Positions 43,232-55,385 of a stretch of DNA of 64,000 nt are shown one piece after another. Position numbers and translations under genes: made by a program. Each line of letters opens with the position of its first letter. The stretch's first letter is position 1. This DNA is from Lentisphaeria bacterium (lineage in GTDB: Bacteria; Verrucomicrobiota; Lentisphaeria; Victivallales; Victivallaceae), in NCBI GenBank assembly GCA_017457105.1, contig JAFTIA010000086.1, forward strand, positions 1 through 64,000, given 5' to 3'. Under the pieces are notes generated by a model, which was not told where the DNA came from, ran no database searches, and saw only the letters and a program-made list of their open reading frames with translations.

Positions 43232-44683
43232 TTACTCCTCATTTTTGCGGAAGGGGTTTTCAATACGGCGTTTCACACCGGAAGACATGCTGACTGGGTT
43301 CAGCTCCCGGGCGTTATTGGCATCCACAGCGGCGGCTTCTGCCGTCAGCACGATGTACGTCCGTTCACGGATGGTGGTAACAGTGCTGAAGAGATACTTG
43401 ATGACCGGGATACGGCTGAGGATCGGAAGACCGATGGTCTGTTCCACATCATTTTCCTTTTCATACACAGCCAGCACTTTTTCCACGCCGAAAGCCAGCG
43501 TAGCGGCACCGGAGAGAACAGCAGAGTTACTCAATTCAGAACCGGTATTGCCCCGTTCCACCACGCTCTTGAAATTCAGAGCATACTGGAAAAGCAGATT
43601 GCCCTTGCCGTTTTCGCCCAGGCAGACAAAGGGGTTCATAATGGTGGCATCCAGCGTCGGGGGATTGGTGTGACGGTTGCCGTCTTCATCTTCATAGAAG
43701 CTCTTGCCGATAAAGGAGCGGCCCAGAGTGTTCTTGGCAATGTTCTGATATTCCGGCTGCATGGAAACACGGTACACATAGGGGGCCGTGGTGATGTCTT
43801 TGCCCTGCGCCATGCGGATACGGAAATATTCCTGATTGTTCTTCACAGGAGTGTTCAGCATGGTCAGACCGGCATGGGCGGCAATGGCGGCACTGCCGGA
43901 CTGCTGCAGACAGCGGATAAAGCTCATATCGATCTGCGGAGCGGTGAAGAACCCGCCGTAAGACCAGACGTTGGAAGCGGCATAAACAATGTTGTTGAGG
44001 GTCTGATCCATGGAAAGACCACCGGCATTGTAAGCAAGGTTCAGCAAATTCACACCGGGACCGTTCTTCCACGCCAGATAGTCAAAACCCCAGTCTTTCA
44101 GGTCGCTGTCCCGCAGTTCATAGTAGTTGATGCGGACATTCACCTGGGGGATGGGGCGGTCCAGTTTGCCGATAAAGTCCAGCGTGCGCTGGGCGGCAGT
44201 CTGCTGGTCGCGCCAGAAAATGGTGTTGGTTTCGCCGTTCACATAAGCCGCACCGGCGGAAGAGCCGGAGGTCTTGTTGATGATGTCAGCGAACTGCATG
44301 GCGGCACGGTACTTGGGGGAATACGCCACATGGGCGATGCCGGTACCTTTCAGGCCGGGACGGTCCATGGTGGCAATGATGTCTGCAACCATGGGCAGGA
44401 AATCACGACCGGTGGAAACCAGAAGAGCATTCCCGCTTTTGCCGTCAAGAGTGGTGACGCGCCGCACGCTGGAGTTGCGGCTGTAACGCTTGATGGCGGA
44501 GTTCACAAACGGCAGGATCTCCTGCGCATCTGCGTGCTTGAGTTCGAAGACGCGGCTGGCGTAACGCACCTGCGCATCATCCTGCCGGAGCCGGATGGTA
44601 CGGATGCCGGCAGCACCGGCTTCGGCACCGGACAGCACCGTTGAGGCTGCAAGAAAGAGCCCCAGTAAACAAAGTCGCTTCAT
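43232..44683 (-). CDS. Secretin-like partner protein
   Basis: 483 residues with signal peptide (MKRLCLLGLFLAASTVLSGA). It shows the secretin N-domain pattern YASRVFELKHADAQEILPFV, GNALLVSTGRDFLP and the C-terminal GLPILSRIPVIKYLFSTVTT followed by RTYIVLTAEA. It is shorter than the 41069 gene and not a lipoprotein; with 6 nt between stop and start they are one operon. Probably an outer-membrane secretin or pilotin-like subunit; which of the two is the gate is unclear. Confidence 0.75.
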   Translation of the reverse strand: MKRLCLLGLFLAASTVLSGAEAGAAGIRTIRLRQDDAQVRYASRVFELKHADAQEILPFVNSAIKRYSRNSSVRRVTTLDGKSGNALLVSTGRDFLPMVADIIATMDRPGLKGTGIAHVAYSPKYRAAMQFADIINKTSGSSAGAAYVNGETNTIFWRDQQTAAQRTLDFIGKLDRPIPQVNVRINYYELRDSDLKDWGFDYLAWKNGPGVNLLNLAYNAGGLSMDQTLNNIVYAASNVWSYGGFFTAPQIDMSFIRCLQQSGSAAIAAHAGLTMLNTPVKNNQEYFRIRMAQGKDITTAPYVYRVSMQPEYQNIAKNTLGRSFIGKSFYEDEDGNRHTNPPTLDATIMNPFVCLGENGKGNLLFQYALNFKSVVERGNTGSELSNSAVLSGAATLAFGVEKVLAVYEKENDVEQTIGLPILSRIPVIKYLFSTVTTIRERTYIVLTAEAAAVDANNARELNPVSMSSGVKRRIENPFRKNEE

Positions 44684-44729
44684 AAATTCTCCTTAATTGT
44701 TTTTTAGGTTATTTGCGACAAACAAAAAA

Positions 44730-44773
44730 AATCCCGCCCCCTCCATGCAGGGAAAGCCGGCTCCTCTGCCGGC
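44730..44773 (-). terminator. Terminator between the lipoprotein and secretin genes
   Basis: GCCGGC (44756-44761) pairs with GCCGGC (44768-44773); on the minus strand a T run follows after about 30 nt. Moderate, since the T run is distant. Confidence 0.4.
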
Positions 44774-44791
44774 GATACTACAAGAAAAATA

Positions 44792-45253
44792 TCAGAGAAA
44801 GTTGAATCCGATCACGGATACGTCTTTTTTCTCCGGACCGGTCTGCCCGGTGATGATCCGGAACAGTGCTTCGCTGTGGATGATTTCGCCCTTGCGGTCC
44901 TTGCGTTCGAACCGGATCTTCCAGATATGCGGCGCAAGAGTCACGAATTCCAGCGTGGTAAGATATTGAAACGCCACCGGCTGTCCCAGCGTGGTGGTGA
45001 TATATTTCCGGGTATCCTCAAATTTTTTCATATCAAAACCATTCCGGGTCTCTTCCGGAAGGTGATTCACAAAACTTTTGGCATCATTCTTCAAAAACGC
45101 TTCCAGCATCATCCGGCACAACTGCAATTCCGGGGTTGCCGCCTCCGGCAAAGCCTGTTCCATGGGAACTTCACGGATCACCGTACAACCGGCAGCCAGC
45201 AACATGGCACATACAGCTGCAGCACAAAGCATGAATCGTTTCATCAAAAGCAT
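44792..45253 (-). CDS. Small lipoprotein
   Basis: 153 residues from the ATG at 45253; the in-frame ATG at 45244 (MKRFMLCAAAVCAMLL) is equally good. The lipobox AAGC is clear near residue 23. The mature part is short, with a helix pair (LQLCRMMLEAFLKNDAKSFV) and a beta-rich end (FVTLAPHIWKIRFERKDRK), a DUF4878/NTF2-like size range, but no family is certain. It sits upstream of the secretin operon in the same direction. Confidence 0.65.
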   Translation of the reverse strand: MLLMKRFMLCAAAVCAMLLAAGCTVIREVPMEQALPEAATPELQLCRMMLEAFLKNDAKSFVNHLPEETRNGFDMKKFEDTRKYITTTLGQPVAFQYLTTLEFVTLAPHIWKIRFERKDRKGEIIHSEALFRIITGQTGPEKKDVSVIGFNFL

Positions 45254-45379
45254 CTTTCCTGTTAAATGGCTTTTAGCATAAATATTTTTATGTTAAAGAT
45301 AATATAGCACTCTTCATAACTTTTTCAAGGTAATTTTTATATTTTTTTGAAAATCAAGGGATTTTAAGGCAAAAAATGA

Positions 45380-45550
45380 ACATGGATGAGGCGGCAGATA
45401 TGCCGCTCCGGTGTGGTCGGGCGGGCAGCGCCCGCCTGCGCTGCGCCGTGTGAGCCATGTACTTTGGAATTTCCGGAGCGCAGGGCCGGGTGGTCTGTTG
45501 GCAGGCAGGGCACAGGACGCAATGCCAGCCAACTATGATGCACTGTATTA
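45380..45550. repeat. Interspersed repeat region
   Basis: The gap 45254-45556 has no gene. It holds a GGGCGGGCAGCGCCCGCC-type inverted stretch and a copy of the repeat core, GAGCCATGTACTTTGGAATTTCC (45452-45474, written here in part), shared with 24719, 54029, 54184 and 54327. Confidence 0.5.
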
Positions 45551-45556
45551 CCGGAG

Positions 45557-45790
45557 TTATCTTCTCCGGCGGATACAGATGGCGTTGCAGCGGGGACAGC
45601 GGACCAGATTGACCTGATCTTTATTAAGGAAAGTATAGTGACACTGGTCGCAGGAAAAAAGGTGCAGACTGTCTTTCAGCCGGTGGTGCTGATAACGCCG
45701 TCTGGAACTGCGCCAGTAAAGATACATCAAAATCAGAAGCCAGAAAACCAGATACAGAAACAAGCCTTGAGCGTAAGTTACCCCGATCAT
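45557..45790 (-). CDS. Small membrane protein with zinc ribbon
   Basis: Start MIGVTYAQGLFLYLVFWLLI (ATG at 45790, overlapping the upstream stop by ATGA). One membrane helix (about 8-26), then a Cys4 ribbon CDQCHYTF...CPRCNAIC and an Arg tail. 77 residues. It is last in the ExbB/ExbD/TonB-like operon, so an accessory role is possible. Confidence 0.7.
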   Translation of the reverse strand: MIGVTYAQGLFLYLVFWLLILMYLYWRSSRRRYQHHRLKDSLHLFSCDQCHYTFLNKDQVNLVRCPRCNAICIRRRR

Positions 45791-46479
45791 TTTTTCACCT
45801 CCCCTGCGGCATCCCAAACAATACGGATCACTGCAGGCAGTTCCGGAAAATCTTTGCTGCTGAAATATTTTGCCAATGCCAGATCCAGCCGGACATTGCC
45901 GCTGGAACGGTTTACCAGAACCCGGCGTTCCTTCTCCATTACACCCCGGGTAAAACGCAATTCCACAGTTCCGGCATTGACCGATGCCGCCTGTTTCAAC
46001 AAAGATTCCGTCAAATTTCCGTCATATTTTGCGCCGTTCACCGTCACTTTCGGGTAGGATTCCGGCGTCAATTTCTGAAAGGCGAGTTTACCGTTCTGCT
46101 TCTGCGCCACGGGGGGCAGGGAAACGGGGATGCGTTCCCGGTTAATGGGTTCCGGGGAAACGGCTGTGGGCAATTCGGCCTTCACAACGGGTTCCGGGGC
46201 AGGGACGTTGCCGGGTTCCGGACGGGTTTCCGGCTCCGGGAAATCGACGCCCCGGGCAATACGGGCGGGATCATGAACTTCCAGCCAACGGGCTTCCGCA
46301 CTGGAAGGCCGCACAGGATAAAGAGCGATCCTGCCGGTTTTATGTTCCCTGGCATTCACCGCGGGGAGTTCATACCGGAAGAGAACGCTGAAAAGTGCAT
46401 AACCGCCCACCAGCAGCAGAAGAGCTGTTGCCGGAGTTGCGTGAAATAAGCGGCTCTTTTTTTTCCGACGGGATGGCAT
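45787..46479 (-). CDS. TonB-like energy transducer
   Basis: 230 residues with a short basic start (MPSRRKKKSRLF), one membrane helix (about 17-35), a Pro/Glu-rich spacer (PEPETRPEPGNVPAPEPVVK) typical of TonB, and a C-terminal alpha/beta part (VNAGTVELRFTRGVMEKERR). The order ExbB-ExbD-TonB supports the call. The C-terminal domain does not show the TonB YP motif clearly, so the match is by layout. Confidence 0.65.
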   Translation of the reverse strand: MPSRRKKKSRLFHATPATALLLLVGGYALFSVLFRYELPAVNAREHKTGRIALYPVRPSSAEARWLEVHDPARIARGVDFPEPETRPEPGNVPAPEPVVKAELPTAVSPEPINRERIPVSLPPVAQKQNGKLAFQKLTPESYPKVTVNGAKYDGNLTESLLKQAASVNAGTVELRFTRGVMEKERRVLVNRSSGNVRLDLALAKYFSSKDFPELPAVIRIVWDAAGEVKK

Positions 46480-46485
46480 GGAATG

Positions 46486-46977
46486 TTACTTTTCCTTGTT
46501 GAAAACCGCTTCCCGGTCCTTCCGCTGGGGCATGACGGCGATAAAACTTGCAAGCTGCGCTTTTTCTGCCATGGTCATGATTTCGGATACCGGTTCAAAG
46601 GGGATCCGGCGGTCTGCCCGGATCACGATCATGGCAGAACGGGAAATACCGCTGATTTTCGCCAGATCCTCTTTCAATTCCTCATGTGTCACGGGGCGGT
46701 CGTTAAAAAATAATTTAGGCCCTTCGGCACTCCAGGCAATGGTGACGATGAATTTTTCAATATCCGCCGACACCGTGGTTTCCGCCCGGGGGAGATCCAC
46801 TTTGATCCCCGATACCTGCACAAAAGAACTGGACAGCATAAAGAAAAAAAGCGTCAAAAAGAAAATATCGATCACCGCAATCATGGGCGGCATACCCGAT
46901 AACGGCTTGCATTTTAAAGGGATCCGGCGCATGACAGGCGTTTTGTCATTGCCGTTCTGCCTGCGGGCTCCGATCAT
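46486..46977 (-). CDS. Biopolymer transport protein ExbD/TolR
   Basis: 163 residues. After a basic start, one membrane helix (LSGMPPMIAVIDIFFLTLFF, with the conserved D in the helix) and a C-terminal periplasmic domain (VDLPRAETTVSADIEKFIVT, IVIRADRRIPFEPVSEIM). ExbD with ExbB forms a proton-driven motor. Overlaps ExbB by 4 nt. Confidence 0.88.
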   Translation of the reverse strand: MIGARRQNGNDKTPVMRRIPLKCKPLSGMPPMIAVIDIFFLTLFFFMLSSSFVQVSGIKVDLPRAETTVSADIEKFIVTIAWSAEGPKLFFNDRPVTHEELKEDLAKISGISRSAMIVIRADRRIPFEPVSEIMTMAEKAQLASFIAVMPQRKDREAVFNKEK

Positions 46978-47612
46978 TGCGCGTCCCCCTTTTCGGCACG
47001 GCGGCGTTCAAAAAAGCCCAACATTTCTGTGGACGCAAGTTCAATATCCAGAGCCAGCGTATGGATGCGGCTGGCAAGATAATTATACGCCACATAGCAG
47101 GGAATCGCCACCGCCAGTCCTGCCGCCGTGGTGATCAATGCCATGTGGACCGCTCCGGAAAGCTGTCCGGCGGAAAGATATACACTCTGGGTCTGGTGGA
47201 TGGTTTGAAATGCTTCCATCAAGCCCAGGATCGTCCCGAAAAATCCCAAAAGCGGAGCAATGTACCCCACCGTGCCGATCAATCCTACATACCGTTCCAG
47301 CCGGGGGACTTCTTCCAGACAGGCGGCATCCACGGCCTGCTGGAGGTCTTTATCGCCCCGCTGAAAAGCGAGAATGGCGGCACCGACCACCCGGGCAACG
47401 GGTCCCGGTGTATTGTCGCACAAACTGATGGCCTCCACAAAACCATCCCGTTTCAGTACATTTTCCAAACCATTGATCAATTCGTGAGCGTTGATTTCCT
47501 CCCGGTGAAACTGGAAGGTTTTGATCACAAACACCACCGAGGCGATCACTGCGGCAATGGCAATGATCCACATCACAGCCCCGCCATCCAAAAGCAACTG
47601 GTAAAAAAACAT
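46974..47612 (-). CDS. MotA/TolQ/ExbB proton channel protein
   Basis: 212 residues with three membrane helices (about 12-32, 115-137, 155-180). GYIAPLLGFFGTILGLMEAF and GAVHMALITTAAGLAVAIPC match the ExbB/TolQ core. It pairs with the ExbD gene downstream and couples proton flow to a TonB-like protein. Next to a giant TPR gene (47630), 17 nt upstream. Confidence 0.92.
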   Translation of the reverse strand: MFFYQLLLDGGAVMWIIAIAAVIASVVFVIKTFQFHREEINAHELINGLENVLKRDGFVEAISLCDNTPGPVARVVGAAILAFQRGDKDLQQAVDAACLEEVPRLERYVGLIGTVGYIAPLLGFFGTILGLMEAFQTIHQTQSVYLSAGQLSGAVHMALITTAAGLAVAIPCYVAYNYLASRIHTLALDIELASTEMLGFFERRRAEKGDAQ

Positions 47613-47629
47613 CTGAAAAGCTCCGTTCT

Positions 47630-50185
47630 TTAGAGTTGGTATTTTGCTTGCAATTCCTGTTCAATGGTTTCCATACCGCTATCCACCGGCAGTCCGATCT
47701 GCCGGGCAAGGGCAATCAGTCGCAAGGTACTGCGCGCTCCTTCCAGACTGCGCTTGGCACGGTTCAGGCGAATGGCGGCATAAAGGGTTTTGGGCCCCCA
47801 CACCGGATCAGGATGGATACCGGCACTGCGTTCAGCGGCCTGCCGGTAAAGGGATTCCGTATAGATCCGGAGAGCATTCTGCACATCTCCTGCGGCTTCC
47901 CGGCAGCGGCCCATTTTAAAGAGAAGCGGAGCGTAGGCACGGCCTTTATCCAGAAGTGCCTTGTATTCCGCTTCGGCCTGCTTTAAATCTTCCGCAGACC
48001 CGCCGGAACCGGAGGCCGCCGAATAAAGACAATCAGCCCGCCGTTCCAGACAGCCGAAGGCAAAGACCCCGCCGGGGCGCAACTGTGCCGCCCGGGCGTA
48101 ATATGCTGCGCCCTGAACATATTCTCCCAGCCGGGCACTTAAAAAACCGGCTAACTCCGCCGCATCTGCGGCAGTGGTATCTGCGGCATGGGCCGCCAGC
48201 AGTTTTTCCAGAAGTTCCAGTGCCTTGCGGGGATTGTCCAGTCTGGCGTGAATGGAGGCACGGTCAAAAAGCACTCTGGCCCGAAGACCGCTGTGCTGAA
48301 GCGGCAAAGCCTCGATCCGGGTGAGGTATTCCAGTGCGGTGCCGTGATGGTTTTCTGCAACAGCGCGGTCCACCAGCCGGAACAATGCTGCGGCGGCAAA
48401 AAGGGAATCCGGAAAATCCCGCACCAGCTGTTCTGCCGTGCCGGTCGCCTCTTCCATTTTGCCGGTATCCTGCAAAGTCACCATCAATTTATACAGCGCA
48501 TTGGGGGTAAGTTCATGTTTGGGGGCAAATTGAATAAATGCCTGCAAACGGCGGACCGTTTCCGCAATATCTCCGGATTCTTCGGCGATCAAAGCCGCAT
48601 GATACAGAGCCGGAGCTGCAAATTCCGATTCAGGGAACTCTTTGGCAAATGCCTGATACTCTTTTGCCGCCCGGGTTTTATCTCCGGTTTTTTCGTACAG
48701 CGAAGCCAAATGATAACGGGCCGCCGCCCGCAGATCCGGTGCCTGTGCTTTGCACAGGTCTGCCGCAACGGTCATGGCTTCCGCAAAATCCCTGCTGCGG
48801 ATCAAAGACTGCAAACGGAAAAGACGGGCCTTTTCCTGCAAGGGTCCTTTCATAGCGGCAGCGTTTTGGAAGGCCTCCTGTGCCGGTTTGTGTTCTCCGG
48901 CACGGTCATAATAGGTCCCCAGCCGGAAGGAGGCCTCCTGCCGGGATTCCGGAGTCGGTGCATAACGCACGGCACTCTGCAAATAGTTCAACTCTTCTGC
49001 GGCCATTTTCCGCGCGCCGCACTGTTCAGCGGCCTCCATGGCGGCCGCAAAACGCTCTGCATCTGCAATCTTTCCGGAACCGATCACCGCATCGTACAAC
49101 TTTAATGCCGCCGGGATCTCCCCGGCTTTTACCAGATAACGGGCGGCCTGACATTGGAGTTTTTGCCGGTCCGGGGTTTCCGGATACCAGGTCAGATACA
49201 GTTCCAGTGTTTGCGCCATTTCCTTCCATGCCTGTGCCCTGTCCAGTGCGCCGAGGAGCTGCAAAACGGTGACTTTCCGGTCTTCATCCTCCTCCGCCGC
49301 CAGCAAAGCGGCACGGCGCATTTTAATGGCCTCCTGCCAGTCCGAACTTTTTTCCGCATGTTCCGCCGCGGCCTGACAGGCGGCAAGATACCAGAAGGAA
49401 CCTTTGGCATTGCCACGGGAGTCCAAACGGACGGCAAAATCTTTCCAATCCCCCCGTTTGGCAGTCAGAAGCATTTGCAAATCAGACAGTTCTGCAGCAT
49501 ACGCCGGATAAGCGGCAGTAAGAGAATTCAGTAAGGTCTGCGCCGCCTCCGGATCCTGCTCCGCCAGAGCATACACCCGGTAACATGCCGATTGCAGCCG
49601 TTCCCCTTCATTGGCGGCAAGAACCATGCGCCGTTCTGCGTGAGTGGCGGCAGTGGCGTAATCTTTTGCGCCCAGTTTTGCCAGTGTCAGCAGATGCGCG
49701 ATGCCGGATTGTTCTTTTCTGTCCAGCCGGGGATCGGCGGCAAGTTTTTCCAGCAGTTGGGATGCCCGTGCATAGTCCCGCTTTTTCAACGCCACCCGTG
49801 CCTGATAAAGCTGAAGCTCCGACGGAGCAAGCCCTGCTTCTGCCGCCATGGCCAGGAGTTTGTCCGGATCGGCATCACTGCGGTGAAACGAAAGTTCCAG
49901 AAGTTTGCGGACTCCGCTTTTCCGGGTTTCCGCATTGCCGGATGCCGCCCATTTTTCCGCAAAACCCCAGGCGGCGACCCAGTCCCGGTGAAGCTCTGCC
50001 ATCTGGCAGAGCGATTGGTAATTGACGGGCAAAGATTCGTCTTCAGACGGTGTATTTTGAGCTTGAACCGTCGTTTTTTCCGTCATTTCACCGTCAGTTC
50101 CGGCGGCAAAAAGCATCGCCGGAAAGAAAAATCCGGCGACAAAGATCCCTTGTAAAACAGGGTATATGATCCGGGAGATACCCAA
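47630..50185 (-). CDS. Giant TPR-repeat envelope protein
   Basis: 851 residues with a signal-like N-terminus (GIFVAGFFFPAMLFAAG) and many TPR/Sel1-like helical pairs, for example ARASQLLEKLAADPRLDRKE, AALKLYDAVIGSGKIADAER, FRLGTYYDRAGEHKPAQEAF, YHLASLYEKTGDKTRAAKEY, ALRIYTESLYRQAAERSAG. Such proteins scaffold envelope assemblies; with the ExbB/ExbD/TonB genes directly downstream it may support that system, as in gliding- or adventurous-motility-like clusters, though that is inference. Confidence 0.8.
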   Translation of the reverse strand: MGISRIIYPVLQGIFVAGFFFPAMLFAAGTDGEMTEKTTVQAQNTPSEDESLPVNYQSLCQMAELHRDWVAAWGFAEKWAASGNAETRKSGVRKLLELSFHRSDADPDKLLAMAAEAGLAPSELQLYQARVALKKRDYARASQLLEKLAADPRLDRKEQSGIAHLLTLAKLGAKDYATAATHAERRMVLAANEGERLQSACYRVYALAEQDPEAAQTLLNSLTAAYPAYAAELSDLQMLLTAKRGDWKDFAVRLDSRGNAKGSFWYLAACQAAAEHAEKSSDWQEAIKMRRAALLAAEEDEDRKVTVLQLLGALDRAQAWKEMAQTLELYLTWYPETPDRQKLQCQAARYLVKAGEIPAALKLYDAVIGSGKIADAERFAAAMEAAEQCGARKMAAEELNYLQSAVRYAPTPESRQEASFRLGTYYDRAGEHKPAQEAFQNAAAMKGPLQEKARLFRLQSLIRSRDFAEAMTVAADLCKAQAPDLRAAARYHLASLYEKTGDKTRAAKEYQAFAKEFPESEFAAPALYHAALIAEESGDIAETVRRLQAFIQFAPKHELTPNALYKLMVTLQDTGKMEEATGTAEQLVRDFPDSLFAAAALFRLVDRAVAENHHGTALEYLTRIEALPLQHSGLRARVLFDRASIHARLDNPRKALELLEKLLAAHAADTTAADAAELAGFLSARLGEYVQGAAYYARAAQLRPGGVFAFGCLERRADCLYSAASGSGGSAEDLKQAEAEYKALLDKGRAYAPLLFKMGRCREAAGDVQNALRIYTESLYRQAAERSAGIHPDPVWGPKTLYAAIRLNRAKRSLEGARSTLRLIALARQIGLPVDSGMETIEQELQAKYQL

Positions 50186-50187
50186 GA

Positions 50188-51267
50188 TCAGACTCCGGGG
50201 GCAGGTTCTGCGGCGGGTGCATCTGCCGCAGGGGCATCTGCTTCGCCGGTACCGAACGCCTTTTCCCGGATCCGGGTTTCCAGTTTCTGCTGGAGTTCCA
50301 GATCCCGTTCCAGAAGAGCCTTGGTCTGGTCCCGCCCCTGACCGAGCTGTTCGCCTTCAAAGCTGAACCAGGAACCACGCTTTTCCAGAATCCCCATATC
50401 CGTTGCCACATCCAGAATGGAACCGACTTTGGAGATCCCTTCGTTGTAGCAGATATCAAATTCCGCCACTTTGAAGGGCGGCGCCATTTTGTTTTTCACC
50501 ACTTTCACCCGGGCGCGATTGCCGTAAATTTCCCCGGCGGGGTCTTTCAAAACCGTGGTCTTGCGGATATCCATACGGATGGAGGCGTAAAATTTCAGAG
50601 CATTCCCCCCCGTAGTGGTTTCCGGGTTGCCGAACATGACGCCGATCTTTTCCCGGATCTGGTTGGTAAAGATCACGCAGGTACGGCTGCGGCTGGCGGC
50701 GCCGGTGATCTTCCGCAATGCCTGGGACATCAACCGGGCCTGCAACCCCACATGGGAATCCCCCATCTGCCCTTCGATTTCCGCTTTCGGCACCAGAGCC
50801 GCCACGGAGTCGATGACCAGAACATCAATGGAGTTGCTGCGCACCAGCGTATCGGCAATGTTCAACGCATCTTCCCCGCAGTCCGGCTGGGAAATAAGCA
50901 ACTCATCCACCTTCACGCCGATGGATGCCGCATAACCGGGATCAATGGCGTGTTCTGCATCAATAATGGCGCAGTTGCCGCCCTTTGCCTGGGCGTTGGC
51001 GATCACATGCAGACAAAGAGTCGTTTTCCCGGAGGATTCCGGCCCGTAAATTTCCACGATACGCCCGGCGGGAAGTCCGCCGATCCCCAATGCAATATCC
51101 AGACCAAGACTGCCGGTACTCACCACCGGAACATCGCCCAGAGCCGTTTTGCTGTCCCCCATCCGCATGATGGAGCCTTTGCCGAACTGCTTTTCGATCT
51201 GACTGATCGCGATTTCCAGATTTTTGTCCCGCCCTGCAGTCAGGGTATCCACTTTCTTTTCTGCCAT
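50188..51267 (-). CDS. recA: Recombinase A
   Basis: 359 residues with Walker [10 protein letters not shown] (about 70-78), the L2 region [17 protein letters not shown] and [20 protein letters not shown], all highly conserved RecA signatures. It coats ssDNA and catalyses strand exchange and LexA cleavage. It sits 31 nt after gyrB; the C-terminal tail is Ala/Pro-rich ([19 protein letters not shown]), longer in those residues than usual. Confidence 0.97.
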   Translation of the reverse strand: MAEKKVDTLTAGRDKNLEIAISQIEKQFGKGSIMRMGDSKTALGDVPVVSTGSLGLDIALGIGGLPAGRIVEIYGPESSGKTTLCLHVIANAQAKGGNCAIIDAEHAIDPGYAASIGVKVDELLISQPDCGEDALNIADTLVRSNSIDVLVIDSVAALVPKAEIEGQMGDSHVGLQARLMSQALRKITGAASRSRTCVIFTNQIREKIGVMFGNPETTTGGNALKFYASIRMDIRKTTVLKDPAGEIYGNRARVKVVKNKMAPPFKVAEFDICYNEGISKVGSILDVATDMGILEKRGSWFSFEGEQLGQGRDQTKALLERDLELQQKLETRIREKAFGTGEADAPAADAPAAEPAPGV

Positions 51268-51298
51268 GATGTTGTGTCTCCTCTTTTTGTGTTATGTC

Positions 51299-53803
<2,505 letters not shown>

Positions 53804-53904
53804 TCAAGTAGTTAGAGGCGAATCAAACCGCCCCCGTCCCCCAGTGACTATTTTATAGGGATAATATACTGCAAAACCCGTTTTTTTCAACCTTTTTTTG
53901 CAAT

Positions 53905-54490
53905 TTTTTTAGGCGGGCAAAGCACTTTGCGCAGGGCACAGGGTGCGGGCAAGGGAATACGGACTTGTACGGACTTGTACGGACCCTCCTTCGCCGGAGG
54001 CTTCGGAGGGCAGGCGGCACAGGGTGCAGTGAGAGCCATGTGCTTTGGAATTTCGATAGCACAGGGCTGTGTGTTCTGTTGGCTGGCAAAGCACATTGCG
54101 CAATGCACAGGGTGGGAGCAAACCCGACTGGGAATACTATGAATACTGGGAATACTATGGATGGTCTGTGGCATACTGCGGGCTATACGCTTTGGAATTT
54201 CGATAGCACAGGGCTGTGTGTTCTGTTGGCTGGAAAAGCGCATTGCGCAAAGCCGATACTGTGGGCAATGCAGTACGGATAAGTACGGAGGTGTACGGAT
54301 GTGTACGGAGGAGGGGCACAGGGTGCAGTGTGTGCCATGTGCTGTGGAATTTCAAAAGCACATGGCTGCCAGAGAGCCATGTGCCAACTGTCCATTATGT
54401 CCATTATGTCCATCATGTCCATTTTCACTGCCCCCACCCTGTGCATTGCACAATGTGCCCTGCCAGCCCACAGTACCCCTGCCCGGAGCA
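53905..54490. repeat. Long interspersed repeat region with nested microrepeats
   Basis: The gap 53789-54591 has no gene. It carries three copies of the repeat core (54029-54115, 54184-54255, 54327-54370), the first two sharing GCTTTGGAATTTCGATAGC and GGGCTGTGTGTTCTGTTGGC; a TACGGACTTG array (53959-53985); and a GTCCATTAT array (54390-54425). Small open frames here are not supported as genes. Confidence 0.75.
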
Positions 54491-54491
54491 C

Positions 54492-54520
54492 AAAAAAGCC
54501 CGATCTTTCGATCGGGCTTT
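54492..54520 (-). terminator. Terminator of the prepilin gene
   Basis: AAAGCCCGATC and GATCGGGCTTT pair around a TTTC loop; on the minus strand a T run follows. About 70 nt after the stop at 54592. Confidence 0.85.
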
Positions 54521-54591
54521 GAATCCGTTGTCCAACTTACGCCGCCGCATATCGCAACGGCATCAAGCTGAATATGTTCCGGTTGGCAGGA

Positions 54592-55179
54592 TTAGTTGCC
54601 AGCGTTCGGATACATATAGGAGGAACCACGGTTTTCCTTGCTGTACCAGTTGGCACCGGAGAAACCGGAGGCATGGCCGTCGTGGAACAGCATGTTGCCG
54701 TATTCGCTGTGGTTCGGGGCAGAGCCGCCGTTGGTCTTGGAAACGTTGGTGTCGTAGATGTCAGCAGCCATGGCGGATTCGGCGTTACCGAACATGGTGG
54801 AGTTACCTTCCATCAGACCGCCGGCAAAGGCATAGTCCACACCGGCATCGGTGCTGTTAGCCCAGGTCAGAGCGGTGGTACCGGTACCACGCTTGGTGGT
54901 GGTGGAGGGGCAGCAGAAAACGCTGTAATCCTGCAGATAGGCATTCTTGCGGAGCAGTTCCAGACCGTCAGCACCACAGGCATGCGGGAAACGGTCGGAG
55001 TAGTCCATGGCATACTGACGCAGGGACAGACCGATCTGCTTCATGTTGCTGGTGCAGGAAATACGGCGGGCCTTTTCACGCGCACTGTTCAGGGCGGGGA
55101 GCAGCATGCCGGCGAGGATCGCGATGATGGCGATCACGACGAGCAACTCGATCAGAGTAAACTCACGATTCTTTTTCAT
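54592..55179 (-). CDS. Prepilin-like protein with type II leader
   Basis: Start [20 protein letters not shown] at 55179 after CAAGGAGAAAAAAA, 195 residues. The leader and N-terminal helix are standard; the C-terminal part has [20 protein letters not shown], the H-x-DG-type motif, with Cys pairs ([11 protein letters not shown]). Same family as 36683 and 37438 but only moderately similar. It stands alone with its own terminator, suggesting high expression. Confidence 0.9.
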   Translation of the reverse strand: MKKNREFTLIELLVVIAIIAILAGMLLPALNSAREKARRISCTSNMKQIGLSLRQYAMDYSDRFPHACGADGLELLRKNAYLQDYSVFCCPSTTTKRGTGTTALTWANSTDAGVDYAFAGGLMEGNSTMFGNAESAMAADIYDTNVSKTNGGSAPNHSEYGNMLFHDGHASGFSGANWYSKENRGSSYMYPNAGN

Positions 55180-55347
55180 TTTTTTTCTCCTTGTTGTAGG
55201 CATTTTGTTTTGGATCCTGTCAAAAAAAATAGACAGATTCCGGTTACTGGCAGTAAGTATAGCAAAAAAATTGGCAAAAGGCAAGTGTTTTTTTCTCTTT
55301 TTTTTAATTTTTTTGCATTTTTTTGTTTTTCCGGCAGATTTTTCGCC

Positions 55348-55377
55348 ATTCTGCCCCCGCATCGGCGGGGGCAGAAT
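55348..55377. terminator. Bidirectional terminator after the dehydrogenase gene
   Basis: ATTCTGCCCCCGC (55348-55360) pairs with GCGGGGGCAGAAT (55365-55377), a perfect 13-bp stem with a 4-nt loop, directly after the stop at 55386. T runs are weak on both sides. Confidence 0.7.
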
Positions 55378-55385
55378 GCTTAAAA

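Noticed and set aside
41228-44644. A 1138-codon + strand frame opposite the secretin genes
   Set aside because: It crosses the boundary between two well-supported minus-strand genes and has no ribosome site or motif.
53959-54425. CRISPR array
   Set aside because: Repeat units are only 9-10 bp and contiguous, without unique spacers of constant length, and no cas genes are present.
54592-55179. Prepilin gene extended upstream to 55362
   Set aside because: The extra codons are Lys/Phe-rich from an AT-rich leader, and a perfect ribosome site precedes the ATG at 55179 before a standard leader.
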